The notes under the pieces are model-generated. The model searched no databases. It was not told the DNA's origin and saw nothing but the letters and a program-made list of their open reading frames with translations. The position numbers and the translations under genes were made by a program. Below, piece by piece: positions 26,346-37,420 of a stretch of DNA of 64,000 nucleotides; the first letter of the stretch is position 1, and each line of letters begins with the position of its first letter. The stretch is from Diplonema papillatum (taxonomy: Eukaryota > Euglenozoa > Diplonemea > Diplonemida > Diplonemidae), in the NCBI GenBank assembly GCA_030068145.1, contig JAPJBO010000705.1:58450-122449 (forward strand). The letters run 5' to 3'.

Positions 26346-26924
26346 AAGAAAGAAGACTTTAAATTTGTGTGTGCGGGAGGCGAATGACAACAAAACCTTT
26401 TGTTTTCCGAGTCTAAAGAAAGGAGACTTCAAATTTGTGTGCGGAAGGCGAATAGCAACAAAACCTGTTGTTTTCCGAGTCCAGAGGTTAGGTGAGCTTG
26501 AAAAAATCTCAAAATTAGCACTCTAGCGAGCTATCCCGCTTTTTCTGGGGGCTTGACACAAGGTACCCTCGTGGAAGAACTCACACTACGTGCAGAGATA
26601 GGGTTCCTACCTTCCTGCGAAGTGTTTTTGACGTTTTTACAAGGGATTTTTACTGGTTCTTACTAGTGACAAATAATCCCTTTACAACGCGTACTTTTGT
26701 CCCACAAGTGGACTCGTTTCAGCTTGTACGAATGAATACTGCAGTAGTAAGAATGACCAATGCAGTCGAGAAGGTCGCCCGCCAGCCTCAACGGCCCCTG
26801 GCTGTGTCAACGTCGACGCCGTCACGCACCGCGCCTCCGACGGAACGACCTACGCCCGCCTTAGAAGTACGGGGCAACAGTGTGAGGCGAACCGGAAACT
26901 CCTCGGAAAGAAGGTCCCTGCACT
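26346..26924. other. No recognisable gene; short repeat at start
   Basis: Three copies of TTTTCCGAGTC, the first two within an about 67-bp unit containing AAGGCGAATRRCAACAAAACC, occupy 26335-26485. A frame from 26666 (126 codons) is rich in Thr, Arg and Pro and runs into the (TC)n repeat; I do not regard it as a supported gene. Confidence 0.4.
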
Positions 26925-27600
26925 CCAACTTGTCTCTCTCTCTCTCTCTCGGAATTGTCAGCGCGATAGCGATGACAGCGAGAACACGTGTAGGTGGGAG
27001 GGGAGAGGCCCTGGGACTGCTAAGGCGTGACAACCACACTCTTTGACTTGTTTTTTGTGTTCTCTCTCTATCTCTCTCGGAATTGTCAGCGCGGTAGCGA
27101 TGACAGCGAGAACACGTGTAGGTGGGAGGGGAGAGGCCCTGGGACTGCTAAGGCGTGACAACCACACCCTTTGACTTGTTTTTTGTGTTCTCTCCCTCTT
27201 TCTCTCTCTCTTCTTGAGCACCTTAGGTGCTTCTAGGTGCGGACCTCGAGTGAGGACCTAAAGAGAGACACGAGGTATAATGGGCACCGGCTCCAACTTG
27301 TCTCTCTCTCTCCCTCTTGAACACCTTTGGTGCTTCTAGGGGTGGACCTCGAGTGAGGACCTAAAGAGAGACACGAGGTTTATTGGGCGCCGGCCCCAAC
27401 TTGTCTCTCTCCCTCCCTCTTGAACACCTTTGGTGCTTCTAGGGGCGGACCTCGAGTGAGGACCTGAAGAGACAAGAGGAGTATAATGGGCGCCAACTCC
27501 AACTTGTCTCTCTCTCTCTTGAGCACCTTCGGTGCTTCTTGGGATGGACCTCGAGTGAGGACCTAAAGAGAGACACGAGGTTTATTGGGCGCCAAGCCCC
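26925..27600. repeat. (TC)n-linked tandem repeats
   Basis: Two units of about 120 bp (26945 and 27070) contain GGAATTGTCAGCGCG, GCGATGACAGCGAGAACACG and GGCCCTGGGACTGCTAAGGC, followed by (TC)n. Four units of about 100 bp follow (near 27240, 27344, 27447, 27545) with GGACCTCGAGTGAGGACC, a short inverted repeat, and TTGGTGCTTCT. The first type recurs, diverged, at 58165-58640. Confidence 0.8.
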
Positions 27601-29080
27601 TTGAAGGTTGGCAGGGGACGATTCGAAAACTTGAGGATTCGTAATTGGTGAATACCACCTCCCCCTTTCGTGCTCCCGACTCCCCGCTCCCCTCGATCGA
27701 TCTTGCGATATTCGCCCTGTCGTACCGAAGAGTAAAAGTCTGAACAGAACCTCCCCCTCCCCCCTTTACAACTTTCTATTTTCTATTTTGCATCCCTTTC
27801 CTAGACGACATCTTCCTCGAAGAAGACTTGATGCTAGCATCAACCATGTCACGAGAGGCAGTGCTCTGCCTAAACATTAAACTAAGTTTTTTCCCCCCAC
27901 TCTCTCTTTGCCCCCTCTCGCTCGGAAAAAAGGTCGCAGAAAACGGCGATGATAATAACTGAAGTCCATCAACCGCGAGCTGACTCAAGGTCAGCGTTTG
28001 AACAAGGCCGCCTGGCAGGGGTGCACAGGCCCGTGACAGGGGCTGTCCTGCAGTGTGCACGCATGCACGTGGCAATAGCAACAGCAACAGGAGTCCAGCT
28101 TCGGGACCCGGCTGGACGAAAAATATTTGTTTTTCTTTTCGCCGTAGGTACCGGGATGACAGGAAGAAGGGGCAGCAGTCAGTTGTGAGACTGGCAGGCG
28201 AGCAGCGTCACCTCCCCTAGCGAGCTCTCGGATCAAGCTGCGTCTGATGCAGCTGTTGTATGGATCGCCTACATACAATCAGCCGCGCGTGCCTTCATTG
28301 CGAAGGTTACTGCTGCGGCCTTCTGGGTGGCAGCTGTGTCAGGTCAAGTAGCGAGATCTGAGGCCCTGTGATGGCTGAGTGCACACCAAAGCAGGGCTGC
28401 ATCCTCGTGTTGTAGCCGTGTTGTGTAGAAGGCTTCGTGGGGGCCTGGTCAACCACCTCATCACTATAGGGCACAAACCTTTCTCGACAGTGATTGGACA
28501 GTCGGGATTGCCGGGGGCGGGTCTCCATGAAGAAGAGAAAAGTAAAGCAAGACCTGCCCCTGCGCCTGCTGTCTCCGGCTGCTTCGGCAGACGACACATA
28601 CTACTACTACTACGCCGTAGGTACCCGCACCTCTGCGACGATTGCTACGTCCTTGCTGATGACATCCGTCCCCAGTGAGGGCGGCCTTTTTCTTCTTCTT
28701 CTTCTTCTTCTTCAGACTCTTCTTCGCCGTAGGTATCCGGATGGTCGCTCGAGCATGTTACCGTTTCAGGTTTGGGGTTTTGGACGCCTCTTGTGGATTC
28801 TGAGACCTATTTCTCCTCCCACGAATGGTGAAGCAGCTTTGGTGACCGGATGGCACAACCTTCAGCTAACGTGAGTCGAAAAACCAGGCCGTCCCTTGAT
28901 TCTACCGTTCCCTTTTGCTGCTCCCGGACACAGAACATTGAAGGCCGAAGTGAAGATAGTTTCCGTGTAGCAAGAACGTCGTCGGACGCCGGCGCGAGCT
29001 GATATCGACGGCTTGCAAAAGCATCGCCAACCTTGCAGCAGGGCGCACCGGTTTCTGCGAAGGACCAGGTGGTATGCATG
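27601..29080. other. Repeat-bearing stretch without a recognised gene
   Basis: 27755-27900 is a partial copy of the 12735-12960 repeat. 28595-28740 holds (CTA)n and (CTT)n microsatellites and three GCCGTAGGTA blocks. The remaining frames show no motif I recognise. Confidence 0.4.
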
Positions 29081-29082
29081 CC

Positions 29083-29300
29083 TTCGGTTGTCCAGTGGTT
29101 GCCCACGGGGCAGGCAGCGGTCAACCACTCGTTGTACAGTGGGTTACCCACGGGCCAGGCAGTGGTCGACCACTCGTTGTACAGTGGTTGCCCACGGGGC
29201 AGGCAGCGGTCAACCACTCGTTGTACAGTGGGTTACCCACGGGCCAGGCAGTGGTCGACCACTCGTTGTACAGTGGTTGCCCACGGGGCAGGCAGTGGCC
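29083..29300. repeat. Minisatellite upstream of GH28 copy 1
   Basis: Alternating units of about 45-46 bp contain CCACTCGTTGTACAGTGG and CCCACGGGGCAGGCAG. The same array, in shorter form, precedes GH28 copy 2 at 40380-40540, and the two promoters are collinear down to the ATG. A much larger relative occupies 38455-40190. Confidence 0.85.
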
Positions 29301-29367
29301 GCTTGATACCAAGAAATTTTTAAGGAAAAAAAGCAAGAAACAACAACAGCAAAAAAACCTGCGAACG

Positions 29368-32300
29368 ATGCGCTCGCAAGTCTTCTTCGCCGTAGCGGCG
29401 GCGGCGGCGGCTGTCGACGCGGCTCCTGACTGCGACATATTGTCGCACGGCGCAGTGTGCGACGGGACCACAGACGACACCAACGCGATCCAAGCAGCGA
29501 TCGACGCTTGCGTCGGCGGCGGGCACGTCGTGTTCGCCGCCGATAAGAAGTGCATGACTTACCCGCTGAAGCTGGCGGGCAACAACTCCCTCTATTTTCC
29601 GGCTGGCAGCGTGCTCCGCGCCGCTGGCATGGATAACTGGCCGAGCGGAAAGTACTACAACCTGTTCAGCGTCACGCACACGTCGAACATCTCCGTTTTC
29701 GGTACAGGCACGATCGACGGCAACGGCCAGGCGTGGTGGTCGACCGTCGCCGGAACGCGGCCTCGGATGTTCCACATGCAGTACGTTTCCGACATCTCGA
29801 TCAAGGGAGTCACGCTGATCAACTCTCCGATGATGACGATCGTGCTGAACAACCCGTGCGAGCGGGCATACATCGAAGACGTCACCATTTGGAACTACGC
29901 CGTCGGATCCACAGATGGGATCGACTTCGGCTGCAACGGCGGCCTCATCCGAAACGTGAGCGTCACCAACGGCGACGACAGGTATTTCAAATCTTTGGCT
30001 GAAGTTATATCTCCACGGAGGGAGTATGTGTTTTGAGAGGGGGTTTTTCCTCTTCGTGATGGGGGTTTTTTTTTTTTTTGGTGTTTTCGACACGGATTGG
30101 AAACGATAGTTATATAAAACGATCATTTTCGAAAGTGAAATATCATCGTTTTTTATCGTTTTCAAAAAAGGATCGTTTTTTGCTTTTCAAATTTTCCTGT
30201 TGTAATTATGAACCAACCAATCTTTGGCGCGTCTATTTCTTGTGCAAAATTGACTTTGGTGGCCAGATTCAGCTGTTTCATGGCCTTTCATGTAGGAAAG
30301 GGTAGCCAACATGCTCTTTTTCTCGCGGAGGGAGTATGTGTTTTGAGAGGGGGTTTTTCCTCTTCGTGATGGGGGGTTTTTTTTATGTCGTATAAGACCA
30401 GGGGTTTATACGGGGCTTCGAAAAAATCCTGAGTTCCGGTCTGGGCGTGTTTTTTTTTTTTTGCTGCAACTGCATGCTGTATGCCACCTTTGCCTCGTTT
30501 TGATCAGCTTCATCAAACTGAACAGTCTTTCAACCGATGCCGTTCCGAGAGGTGTCGAAAGGGCCGCGTTCATGAGGAGGCTTGTGCACGGGTACAGAGA
30601 GGTCAGTGTGACATCCATGAGAAACAGCTTTAGGGCTGCGGTATAGCTGTAGCGAGTCAGTGTGTTTGCAACAGTTTTGAGCTCCTCGAGAACAGATCTG
30701 TGCTCGTCGTCGGCTCGGGGAAAAACCTCATTCCTGAAATCTGCAATGAAGCGGGCATTGAGAAAGGGAGGAGAACGTGCGGATCTGCCTTCCTGGGTTG
30801 GTCGGACCTTTTCCTCGCCGTAATGGGCGACAAGAATATCAACAAGTCTGACCGCCTCAGGTTGGTTTCCAGCCACAGGCCCACTCAGGTCAAAAAGGCT
30901 GAATCCCTCCATGACACCCAGGTTGCTCTTCAAACCCGAACGAAGGTCAGAGATTAGCCCGTTAACGTAGGGCGTGGCCACTTCGGCATGATAGGCCTGG
31001 ACTGTCTGGGGTGTCACGCGGGTAAAGCCTGCTAAACCTTCAGTTGCGCGGTTTATCACGACATCGCAAAGGAAGTAGGTCGGGTGATTTTCGTGCAGAA
31101 AGTCGTGCAGGGAGTTGGCCTTCTCAACTTCTGAGTACGACTCCTTTGTCCACCGCTCGTACTCCGTGTTTGTCCCCTCTTTCGGGACGTTGGTCTGCCG
31201 TCCTGTTTGCCGAGATGCGAGCCCGAACATGCTTGCGATGTCCCGGGGAATCCCCTCCTTCTTTGGATCCACACGCTGTAGCTTCTTTGGTGGCATACTG
31301 GCCCTCCCGTTACCGCTCCCACCCGGTAAGCCCCAACCCGAACGCTATGTGGTTTTTTTTTTTTTTTTCCCCAGACCGGAAGAATTTGAGTTCCGGTCTC
31401 TCAGACCGCTAAACTAAGCCCGTAAAATCCCCTGTATAAGACGCTAGTCTTAGAAGATTAATATTAACCGACTAATGATATACTGTGAACAGGGCCTCTC
31501 GCTCCATCACACAACCGCTCACGCTCTTGCTTACCCACCATCCCGCCCCCTAGCTTTCCGTGTCCTGAGGCGCCACGATGGGAATGTGGCAAACACACGA
31601 AGCTTAACAGTTGGTTCGTTTTCTACTTACCCTTTTACGCAGCGGCACTGAGACTGGAGCTAGTTGCAGCACGAGACGCACACCAAGGAGGAGAATATTA
31701 TGGTGTTTTCGACCTGTGATTGTTTTGTTGGTTAGTTTGTATGCGGCGGAAGATTCTGGTGTTTTCGACTTTTGCGATTCGGTACATTTACATAAGCGCC
31801 CGCTTGAAAGGAAACGCTCGACGATGCTGCTCGACAAAAAACAGAAGGGATCCCAAGTGCTGTAACTACCGAACCACGTGTTGAACGGACGTGAGGTCAT
31901 GCGGGTTGCCCCACACGACAAATCACACAAACAAATAAACACAACAGGTCAAAGTCCTGAGTGAGAAAGCCACACACGGTGGTGTAAGCGAAGAGCAAAA
32001 CCTTTTTTAGTACTAACAATCAGTGTGCGCGCGATCAGCCGGCTTGCCGGCTGATTAAATCTCGAGCCTTTTTGTTTACCGGACAACATCAGCCGATCTT
32101 CATCAGTGTAAGCTTTGGCTATGCCGCCCATGGAGCGGAGCTTGACGCACAAACCGGGCAAGACGTGAATCAAGACGTTGTCGCCAAAACCTTCTGATCC
32201 GGCTGATTATCAGCCGGTCAGTTTTTCAAGATAATATCCCCTGCCCAAAACACACCGCCATACGTACTGGAAAACCATGGGTCTGGGCTGGGATGGGGGC

Positions 32301-34260
32301 CCATTTTTGTACTTGAAAACATTTTATTCACCGCAGCGCACGCCCCTTTGGTACGCACCCATATATTTATTTTCCGGCTGAAATCAGCCGCTTTTTTCCT
32401 TAGTGCGGGCACTGCTAACAATCCTGCGGGTTTGCCCTTCAATGTATCGTTGCAGGCTAAAAAGACGTAGGCAGCGTGTTTTGGTGGTTGATCAGAATTC
32501 CTTACCTGAATATACACAGGGTAAATACAAGTGGGAAAACGATCACCCGCACGCACAGACAAAACGAAGCGCCTGTCTTTTTAGTACTAACAATCTTCGG
32601 GTTGCCCTTCAATGTATTGTGCAGGCTAAAAAGACGTAGGCAGCGTGTTGTAAACGGTCGTGATAGGCTTATATAACCTGCCTCTGCGGCCAAGTCCAGT
32701 ACACTTATAACACGTAGCCCTCGCCGTTGCACGAACCCCCGCACGAACTACGCAATACGGGGCTTCCGCGTCCCAGAGACCCGGGCTAAGTAGATGGACC
32801 TTTCTTCGGCTGACACCATTTGCGCACTTAACCATGGTTAAGAAGACGACTGAAATCACAGACACAAAGAGAGCTCCAAGCATTTGCAAAATAACACGAA
32901 AAGCCTCGAGGCAAAAACCCGTTTTCACATTTCTTCGGAGGGGCTCACGCACTCAAAGTTCGACTTATACGCACGAAACTACGCAGGACTTATGCAATAC
33001 GGGGTTTCCGGGAGTACCAATTAAGTTACTATTATTAACTCTAAACAAAACAGCATCTGCATGAAAAGCGGCGCCAAGAACCTGCTCATCGTGAATTCTT
33101 CGACGCAGCAAGTCCCCGCGTATCCGGCTGCGTTGGAACCAGGGAGGGGAGACGGTCTCGTGCTCGGGACCAGCGGGAACAATAGCATGCACAACGTCAC
33201 CTCCCGGGACTGCACGGCTACCGGCACGCTGAGGGGCATCACCTTCAAGTTCCGCCCGACGCGGAACGGGCGGCTAGCTGAGTGTCTAAACGGTCGTGAT
33301 AGGCTTATATAACCTGCCTCTGCGGCCAAGTCCAGTACACTTATAAAACGTAGCCCTCGCCGTTGCACAAACCCCCGCACGAACTACGCAATACGAGGCT
33401 TCCGCGTCCCAGAGACCCGGGCTAAGTAGATGGACCTTTCTTCGGCTGACACCATTTGCGCACTTAACCATGGTTAAGAAGACGACTGAAATCACAGACA
33501 CAAAGAGAGCTCCAAGCATTTGCAAAATAACACGAAAAGCCTCGAGGCAAAAACCCGTTTTCACATTTCTTCGGAGGGGCTCACGCACTCAAAGTTCGAC
33601 TTATACGCACGAAACTACGCAGGACTTATGCAATACGGGGTTTCCGGGGGTACCAATTAAGTTACTATTATTAACTCTAAACAAAACAGCATCTGCATGA
33701 AAAGCGGCGCCAAGAACCTGCTCATCGTGAATTCTTCGACGCAGCAAGGCCCGGCGTATCCGGCTGCGTTGGAACCTGGGAGGGGAGACGGTCTCGTGCT
33801 CGGGACCAGCGGGAACAACAGCATGCACAACGTCACCTTCCGGGACTGCACGGCTACCGGCACGCTGAGGGGCATCACGTTCAAGTTCCGCCCGACGCAG
33901 AACGGGACGGTCAGCGACATTATGTTCGAGAACATCCGGATTGTCGACCCGCAGGCGTACGCCATCAACTTCGACATCAACTCGGCGCATGCCGCTTCTT
34001 CTGCGGACGAAGGGGAAGCTTCGCTGGGCACTGTGCACGTCAACAACGTCGTCATCCGCAACGTGACGGGCAGGGCCACGACTGTCGGGTTGTTCACCTG
34101 CAACGACCCCCCGTACACCTGCACGAACATTACCCTCGAAGACGTCCACATCACCAATTACACGGACCCGGCCTGCACGTGGAAGAACGCGTACGGCAGC
34201 GGGAGCAACGTCGAACCGGCGAGCTGCATGCCGCCAGCGTCCAACGACACGTCTGCATAA
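29368..34260 (+). CDS. GH28 polygalacturonase-like gene, copy 1, split by a large intron
   Basis: Exon 1 is 29368-29981, starting at ATG with a signal peptide (about residues 1-20). Exon 2 is 33690-34260. The junction GACGACAG^GTATTT...AAAACAG^CATCTGC has GT-AG ends and restores N-G-D-D-S-I-C-M-K exactly where uninterrupted paralogues read N-G-D-D-S-L-C-M-K. The joined protein is 394 residues. GH28 features: GAVCDGTTDDTNAIQAAID, GTIDGNGQAWW, TDGIDFGCNGG and GDD. The usual GHG and RIK elements are not canonical: the region reads GDGLVLGTS and GITFKF. The product would be a secreted pectin-active hydrolase or a diverged relative. The about 3.7-kb intron holds a hAT element and a second acceptor site at 33054. 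Alternatively the locus is simply broken by insertions. Confidence 0.65.
30016..30388. repeat. 60-bp direct repeat flanking AT-rich hairpin DNA
   Basis: GGAGGGAGTATGTGTTTTGA and the T-rich DNA after it occur at about 30016 and 30329. Between them lie ATCGTTTT/AAAACGAT-type inverted blocks. It sits next to the hAT element inside the GH28 intron. Confidence 0.65.
30399..31434 (-). mobile_element. hAT-type DNA transposon with TIRs and 8-bp target duplication
   Basis: The left end is CAGGGGTTTATACGGGGCTT. The right end in reverse complement is CAGGGGATTTTACGGGCTTA. Both are flanked by TATAAGAC (30391-30398 and 31435-31442), a perfect 8-bp duplication as expected for hAT. GAGTTCCGGTCTG blocks lie inside both ends. 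At 1036 bp it is far shorter than an autonomous hAT element, which suggests internal deletion. It lies inside the intron of the GH28 gene. Confidence 0.9.
30406..31296 (-). CDS. Truncated hAT transposase-like protein
   Basis: 296 residues from ATG (MPPKKLQRVDPKKEG). It has the hAT C-terminal dimerisation signature near residues 245-265 (TPLGTASVERLFSLMKLIKT: Ser-Val-Glu-Arg-x-Phe-Ser) preceded by a YPCTSLLMNAALS helix. The middle (FTRVTPQTVQAYHAEVATPY) resembles a region upstream of it in hAT-derived proteins. Full transposases are usually over 600 residues, so much of the DNA-binding and catalytic DDE part is probably missing. The stop codon lies within the left TIR zone. Possibly a domesticated or simply decayed remnant. 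Confidence 0.7.
   Translation of the reverse strand: MPPKKLQRVDPKKEGIPRDIASMFGLASRQTGRQTNVPKEGTNTEYERWTKESYSEVEKANSLHDFLHENHPTYFLCDVVINRATEGLAGFTRVTPQTVQAYHAEVATPYVNGLISDLRSGLKSNLGVMEGFSLFDLSGPVAGNQPEAVRLVDILVAHYGEEKVRPTQEGRSARSPPFLNARFIADFRNEVFPRADDEHRSVLEELKTVANTLTRYSYTAALKLFLMDVTLTSLYPCTSLLMNAALSTPLGTASVERLFSLMKLIKTRQRWHTACSCSKKKKTRPDRNSGFFRSPV
31443..31785. other. No recognisable gene
   Basis: AT-rich start, then sequence partly similar to 15735-15765 (TGTCCTGAGGCG). Part of the GH28 intron if splicing occurs as proposed. Confidence 0.35.
31790..32000. repeat. Partial arm of the foldback element family
   Basis: It matches 24865-25060 (ACATAAGCGCC, AAAGGAAACGCTCGACGATG, GGTCAAAGTCCTGAGTGAGA) in the same orientation, with a few differences, and ends before the T-rich terminus. 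Confidence 0.7.
32005..32650. repeat. Hairpin-rich stretch with direct repeats
   Basis: Several GCCGGCTGAT / ATCAGCCGG blocks (about 32035, 32055, 32200, 32377) can pair. A 70-bp direct repeat (GCCCTTCAATGTAT ... GGCTAAAAAGACGTAGGCAG) occurs at about 32430 and 32603. Confidence 0.6.
32653..33689. repeat. 636-bp tandem duplication carrying the GH28 acceptor site
   Basis: The unit begins TAAACGGTCGTGATAGGCTT (about 32653 and 33289) and includes the intron end AAACAAAACAG and the start of exon 2. Acceptors are at 33054 and 33690, 636 bp apart. The block GACCCGGGCTAAGTAG...GGACCTTTCTTCGG is also shared with 53705-53750. Confidence 0.8.
33054..33280 (+). pseudogene. Truncated duplicate of GH28 exon 2
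   Basis: About 74 codons match the first part of the exon at 33690 (CMKSGAKNLLIVNSSTQQ onward), then break at the edge of the 636-bp unit after RPTRNG. If used in splicing it would give a truncated protein lacking the C-terminal third. Confidence 0.7.
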
Positions 34261-35275
34261 TTGAGAATTGAGCCGACTTCCTGCCATTGGCACAGAGTTT
34301 CTGCCCTGTCGTTGCTACCGATTGGCTGTGGGATAGAGCTTGGGAGAGGGAAGCTCGTTCTTGGCAACAAGTGAATCCAAGCTCCAAGCAGTGTTTCGCG
34401 TAAGTCCCTCTGTGCCTCCTGGTGCTGCGGAGTTGCATATAATTGCCCGGCGCTGTCTTTCACGGTTCACCAGCGAGGAAGACACAGACACCACACGGTT
34501 TGTCGGATTTCACCGTGCAACGACCCCCCGTACACCTGCACTAACATCACCCTCGAAGACGTCCACATCACCAACTACACGGACCCTGCTTCCACGTGGA
34601 AGAACGCGTACGGCAGCGGGAGCAACGTCGAACCGGCGAGCTGCATGCCGCCAGCGTACAACGAACACGTCTGTATACTTGAGAATTGAGCCGACTTCCT
34701 GCCATTGGCACAGAGTTTCTGCCCTGTCGTTGCTACCGATTGGCTGTGGGATAGAGCTTGGGAGAGGGAAGCTCGTTCTTGGCAACAAGTGAATCCAAGC
34801 TCCAAGCAGTGTTTCGCGTAAGTCCCTCCGTGCCTGCTGGTGCTGCGGAGTTGCATATAATTGCCCGGCGCTGTCTTTCACGGTTCACCAGCGAGGAAGA
34901 CACAGACACCACACGGGTTATCGGATTTCACCGTGCAACGACCCCCCGTACACCTGCACTAACATCACCCTCGAAGACGTCCACATCACCAACTACACGG
35001 ACGCGGCCTGCACGTGGAAGAACGCGTACGGCAGCGGGAACAACGTCGAACCGGCGAGCTGCATGCCGCCAGCGTACAACGACACGTCTGTATATTTGAG
35101 AATTGAGCTGACTTCCTGCCATTCGCACACAGTTTACGCCCTGTCGTTGATGCGGGATCGAACTTGAGAGAGGGAAGCTCGTTCTTGGCAACAAGTTCAT
35201 AGCCCGAATCCAAGCTTCAAGCAGTGTCCCTGAAATCCATCCGTACATCCTGGTGCTGCAGAGCTGCATATATTT
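34261..35275. repeat. About 419-bp tandem array of GH28 3' ends
   Basis: Each unit holds the last about 55 codons of GH28 (CNDPPYTCTNITLEDVHITN ... GSGSNVEPASCMPP; at 34518-34690 and 34937-35098) plus the 3' flank containing CTTCCTGCCATTGGCACAGA. Indels near the ends destroy the original stop codon. There is no promoter or N-terminal half, so these are pseudo-copies. Confidence 0.8.
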
Positions 35276-35286
35276 GCCTGGTGCTG

Positions 35287-35818
35287 CCGGAGTGGCCACC
35301 ACCGGGCGGGAGACCGGCCGGACAACGCCGACGACGAGAACGAGGCACCTGCACCTCCGGCGGGACCTCAACCGGCACCGGCAGCGCCCCGACGCGGGCT
35401 CCGACGCAAACGCGGGGAGACGAGCGAGGAATCCTCCGGCCTGGGCGACTCACCAACGATCGATCGCGCTGCGGCGTGCTGCGGAGGACCCTTCCGTCCC
35501 ACGCACCCCCCCAGCGCGGCGGCGCCGACGCACTCAACTGCCAACGCCGCAACTCCGGGCCAACACCCCCGCCCGACGAACGCCGCCCAATGCGCAGCCC
35601 CCGGCTGCGTCCATCCGACGCGCGAACCGACGCAAACGCGAAGAAACGAGCGAAGGGTCATCCAACGATGGCTCCGGCCGGGAGGCCACAATGACACCCA
35701 CTCGTAGGCCGCCTCCGTGGCGACGTAACAGACGCGTTCCATCTGCTGTGACGTAGACACGGAGTGTGCATAGTGCGTTGCGAAGGCCTGACAATCACAC
35801 TAACGCAACAAATTTACA
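35287..35818 (+). mobile_element. 5'-truncated retrotransposon copy with 11-bp target duplication
   Basis: It matches about 9898-10452 of the full-length element (C-terminal Arg/Pro-rich coding part and 3' end AACGCAACAAATTTACA). GCCTGGTGCTG lies on both sides (35276-35286 and 35819-35829). The neighbouring array units at about 34415 and 34835 show related uninterrupted sites. This is the typical outcome of target-primed reverse transcription. Confidence 0.85.
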
Positions 35819-35829
35819 GCCTGGTGCTG

Positions 35830-36284
35830 TGCTGCACCGTTCACCAACGACACGGGTTGTCGGATTTCACCGTGCAACGACCCCCGTACACCTGCACGAA
35901 CATCACCTTCGAAGACGTCCAAGTTGCAAGAGTCGGAAGACAAAGCCGCAGAGTGGGCAAACTGGCTGAGAAGTGAATTGAGCACCCGTAAGAGAGCGAG
36001 CAAACTGATTTGCCACCTTAATTTCCTTTCCCTACCTGAAGCACGTCACCAAAACTCCTTGCCAAACAAACAAAGGTCGCAAGACACCAAACTGATCGTC
36101 CTTCGGGATCGACGGTAACACAAAAAAGCCTAAAGTATCAGGTAATAAAAAGACTCGCACATACGATACCACTTGCTGTCTCCGTACCAAAGTGAGTCGT
36201 GCGTGTCAAAACAAAGTACCGTTTCGCCCCGCACAGTGCTATCCGCCAGCGTACGTGATGAACTTCGACACTAACTTAGCTTCT
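35830..36284. other. GH28 3' fragment followed by featureless DNA
   Basis: 35876-35930 matches the GH28 ending (GTACACCTGCACGAACATCA). The rest has no frame or motif I recognise. Confidence 0.5.
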
Positions 36285-37005
36285 CTTCTTCAGGAAGAAG
36301 GTTTTCAGTGTCGACAATACACTCGTGTGTATTAGCCAGCCTCAGAAGTGTTGGCGTTGAAGATCCCTCCCCAAAAAGCGGTGTGCTACAACCAAATCGC
36401 AAGTCCATCCATCAGCCACCCGATAAGTGGGTGTGGAGACCACTTTCCAGTCCCTACAACTCCGACTCCAACTTCTGGTAGGGCTGGACACCACCAGTGC
36501 GAACACAACAAACGCCACCAACCCGTGTGTGCGATGGCCTTGCAAACGTAGGAGGCTTCGCACTTTTTCCGACTGTCGACGAACCGCAAAACAGGGCTTG
36601 TTTCCTTCCCTCCGGAGAGTCGTGCGTGTCAAGCAAAATACCATTTTGGGCTGGGCTCCCAGCTAACATGATAAACTATGGCACTTCTTCTTCAGGAAGA
36701 AGGTTGTCAGTGTCGACAATACGCTCGTGTGTAATAGCCAGCCTCAGAAGCTGGCGTTGAATTTCACAGGGTGTGCTACAACCAAATCGCAAGTCCATGC
36801 ATCAGCCACCCGATATGTGGGTGTGGAGACCACTTTCCAGTCCCTGCAACTCCGACTCCAGCTTCTGGTAGGGCTGGACCACCAGTGCGAACACAACAAA
36901 CGCCACCAACCCGTGTATGCGATGGCCTTGCAAACGTAGGAGGCTTCGCGCCTTTTCCGACATACCGACGAACCGCAAAACAGGGCTTGTTTCCTTCCCT
37001 CCGAA
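36285..37005. repeat. About 390-bp tandem duplication
   Basis: Units at about 36285 and 36683 share CTTCTTCAGGAAGAAGGTT, GTGTGCTACAACCAAATCGC, GGAGACCACTTTCCAGTCCC and CAAAACAGGGCTTGTTTCC. Frames through the two units are similar but short and uninformative. Confidence 0.8.
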
Positions 37006-37420
37006 ACACTCCCTTGCCCCCCCCATTTTTGCGCTCGCTCATCCGTGTGTCCCCTCCCCATCCCCTTCCCACTTGCGGTCACAGGGGCCTTCTCCCAATG
37101 ACGGATTTCTTAGAGTTTTGGCCTGTGCTCTGGTAGCACGGGACATATTGCGGGTGTTGTCGAGCACATGTTCGTTCCAAGCACGTTCTTGCAATCTCCC
37201 CAACTTGCTTGCTGCGCCCTGCTGCGCCTTTCGGAGCACACGAAATAAATCATCGACAAGAGAGCGAATATCGCCGGAAGCACAAAAAAAAAAAAAAAAA
37301 AAAACTGGTTCTCCCTCCTTCCTCTCTCATCTTGCAAGCCACGCTTTGCGAAATGACTGGCGGAGAGAAACTGGGCGGCCAACGGCGCAAAAAAATCCGT
37401 TCCCCGCATGCACCCTCGTG
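37006..37420. other. No recognisable gene; 20-bp poly-A tract
   Basis: An A-run lies at about 37284-37304. A frame from 36917 crosses the region but is not supported by any domain. Confidence 0.35.

Noticed and set aside
30016..30388. A solo-LTR pair flanking 30076-30328
   Set aside because: The 60-bp repeats lack TG...CA ends and the interior has no coding or primer-binding site; more likely a small local duplication.
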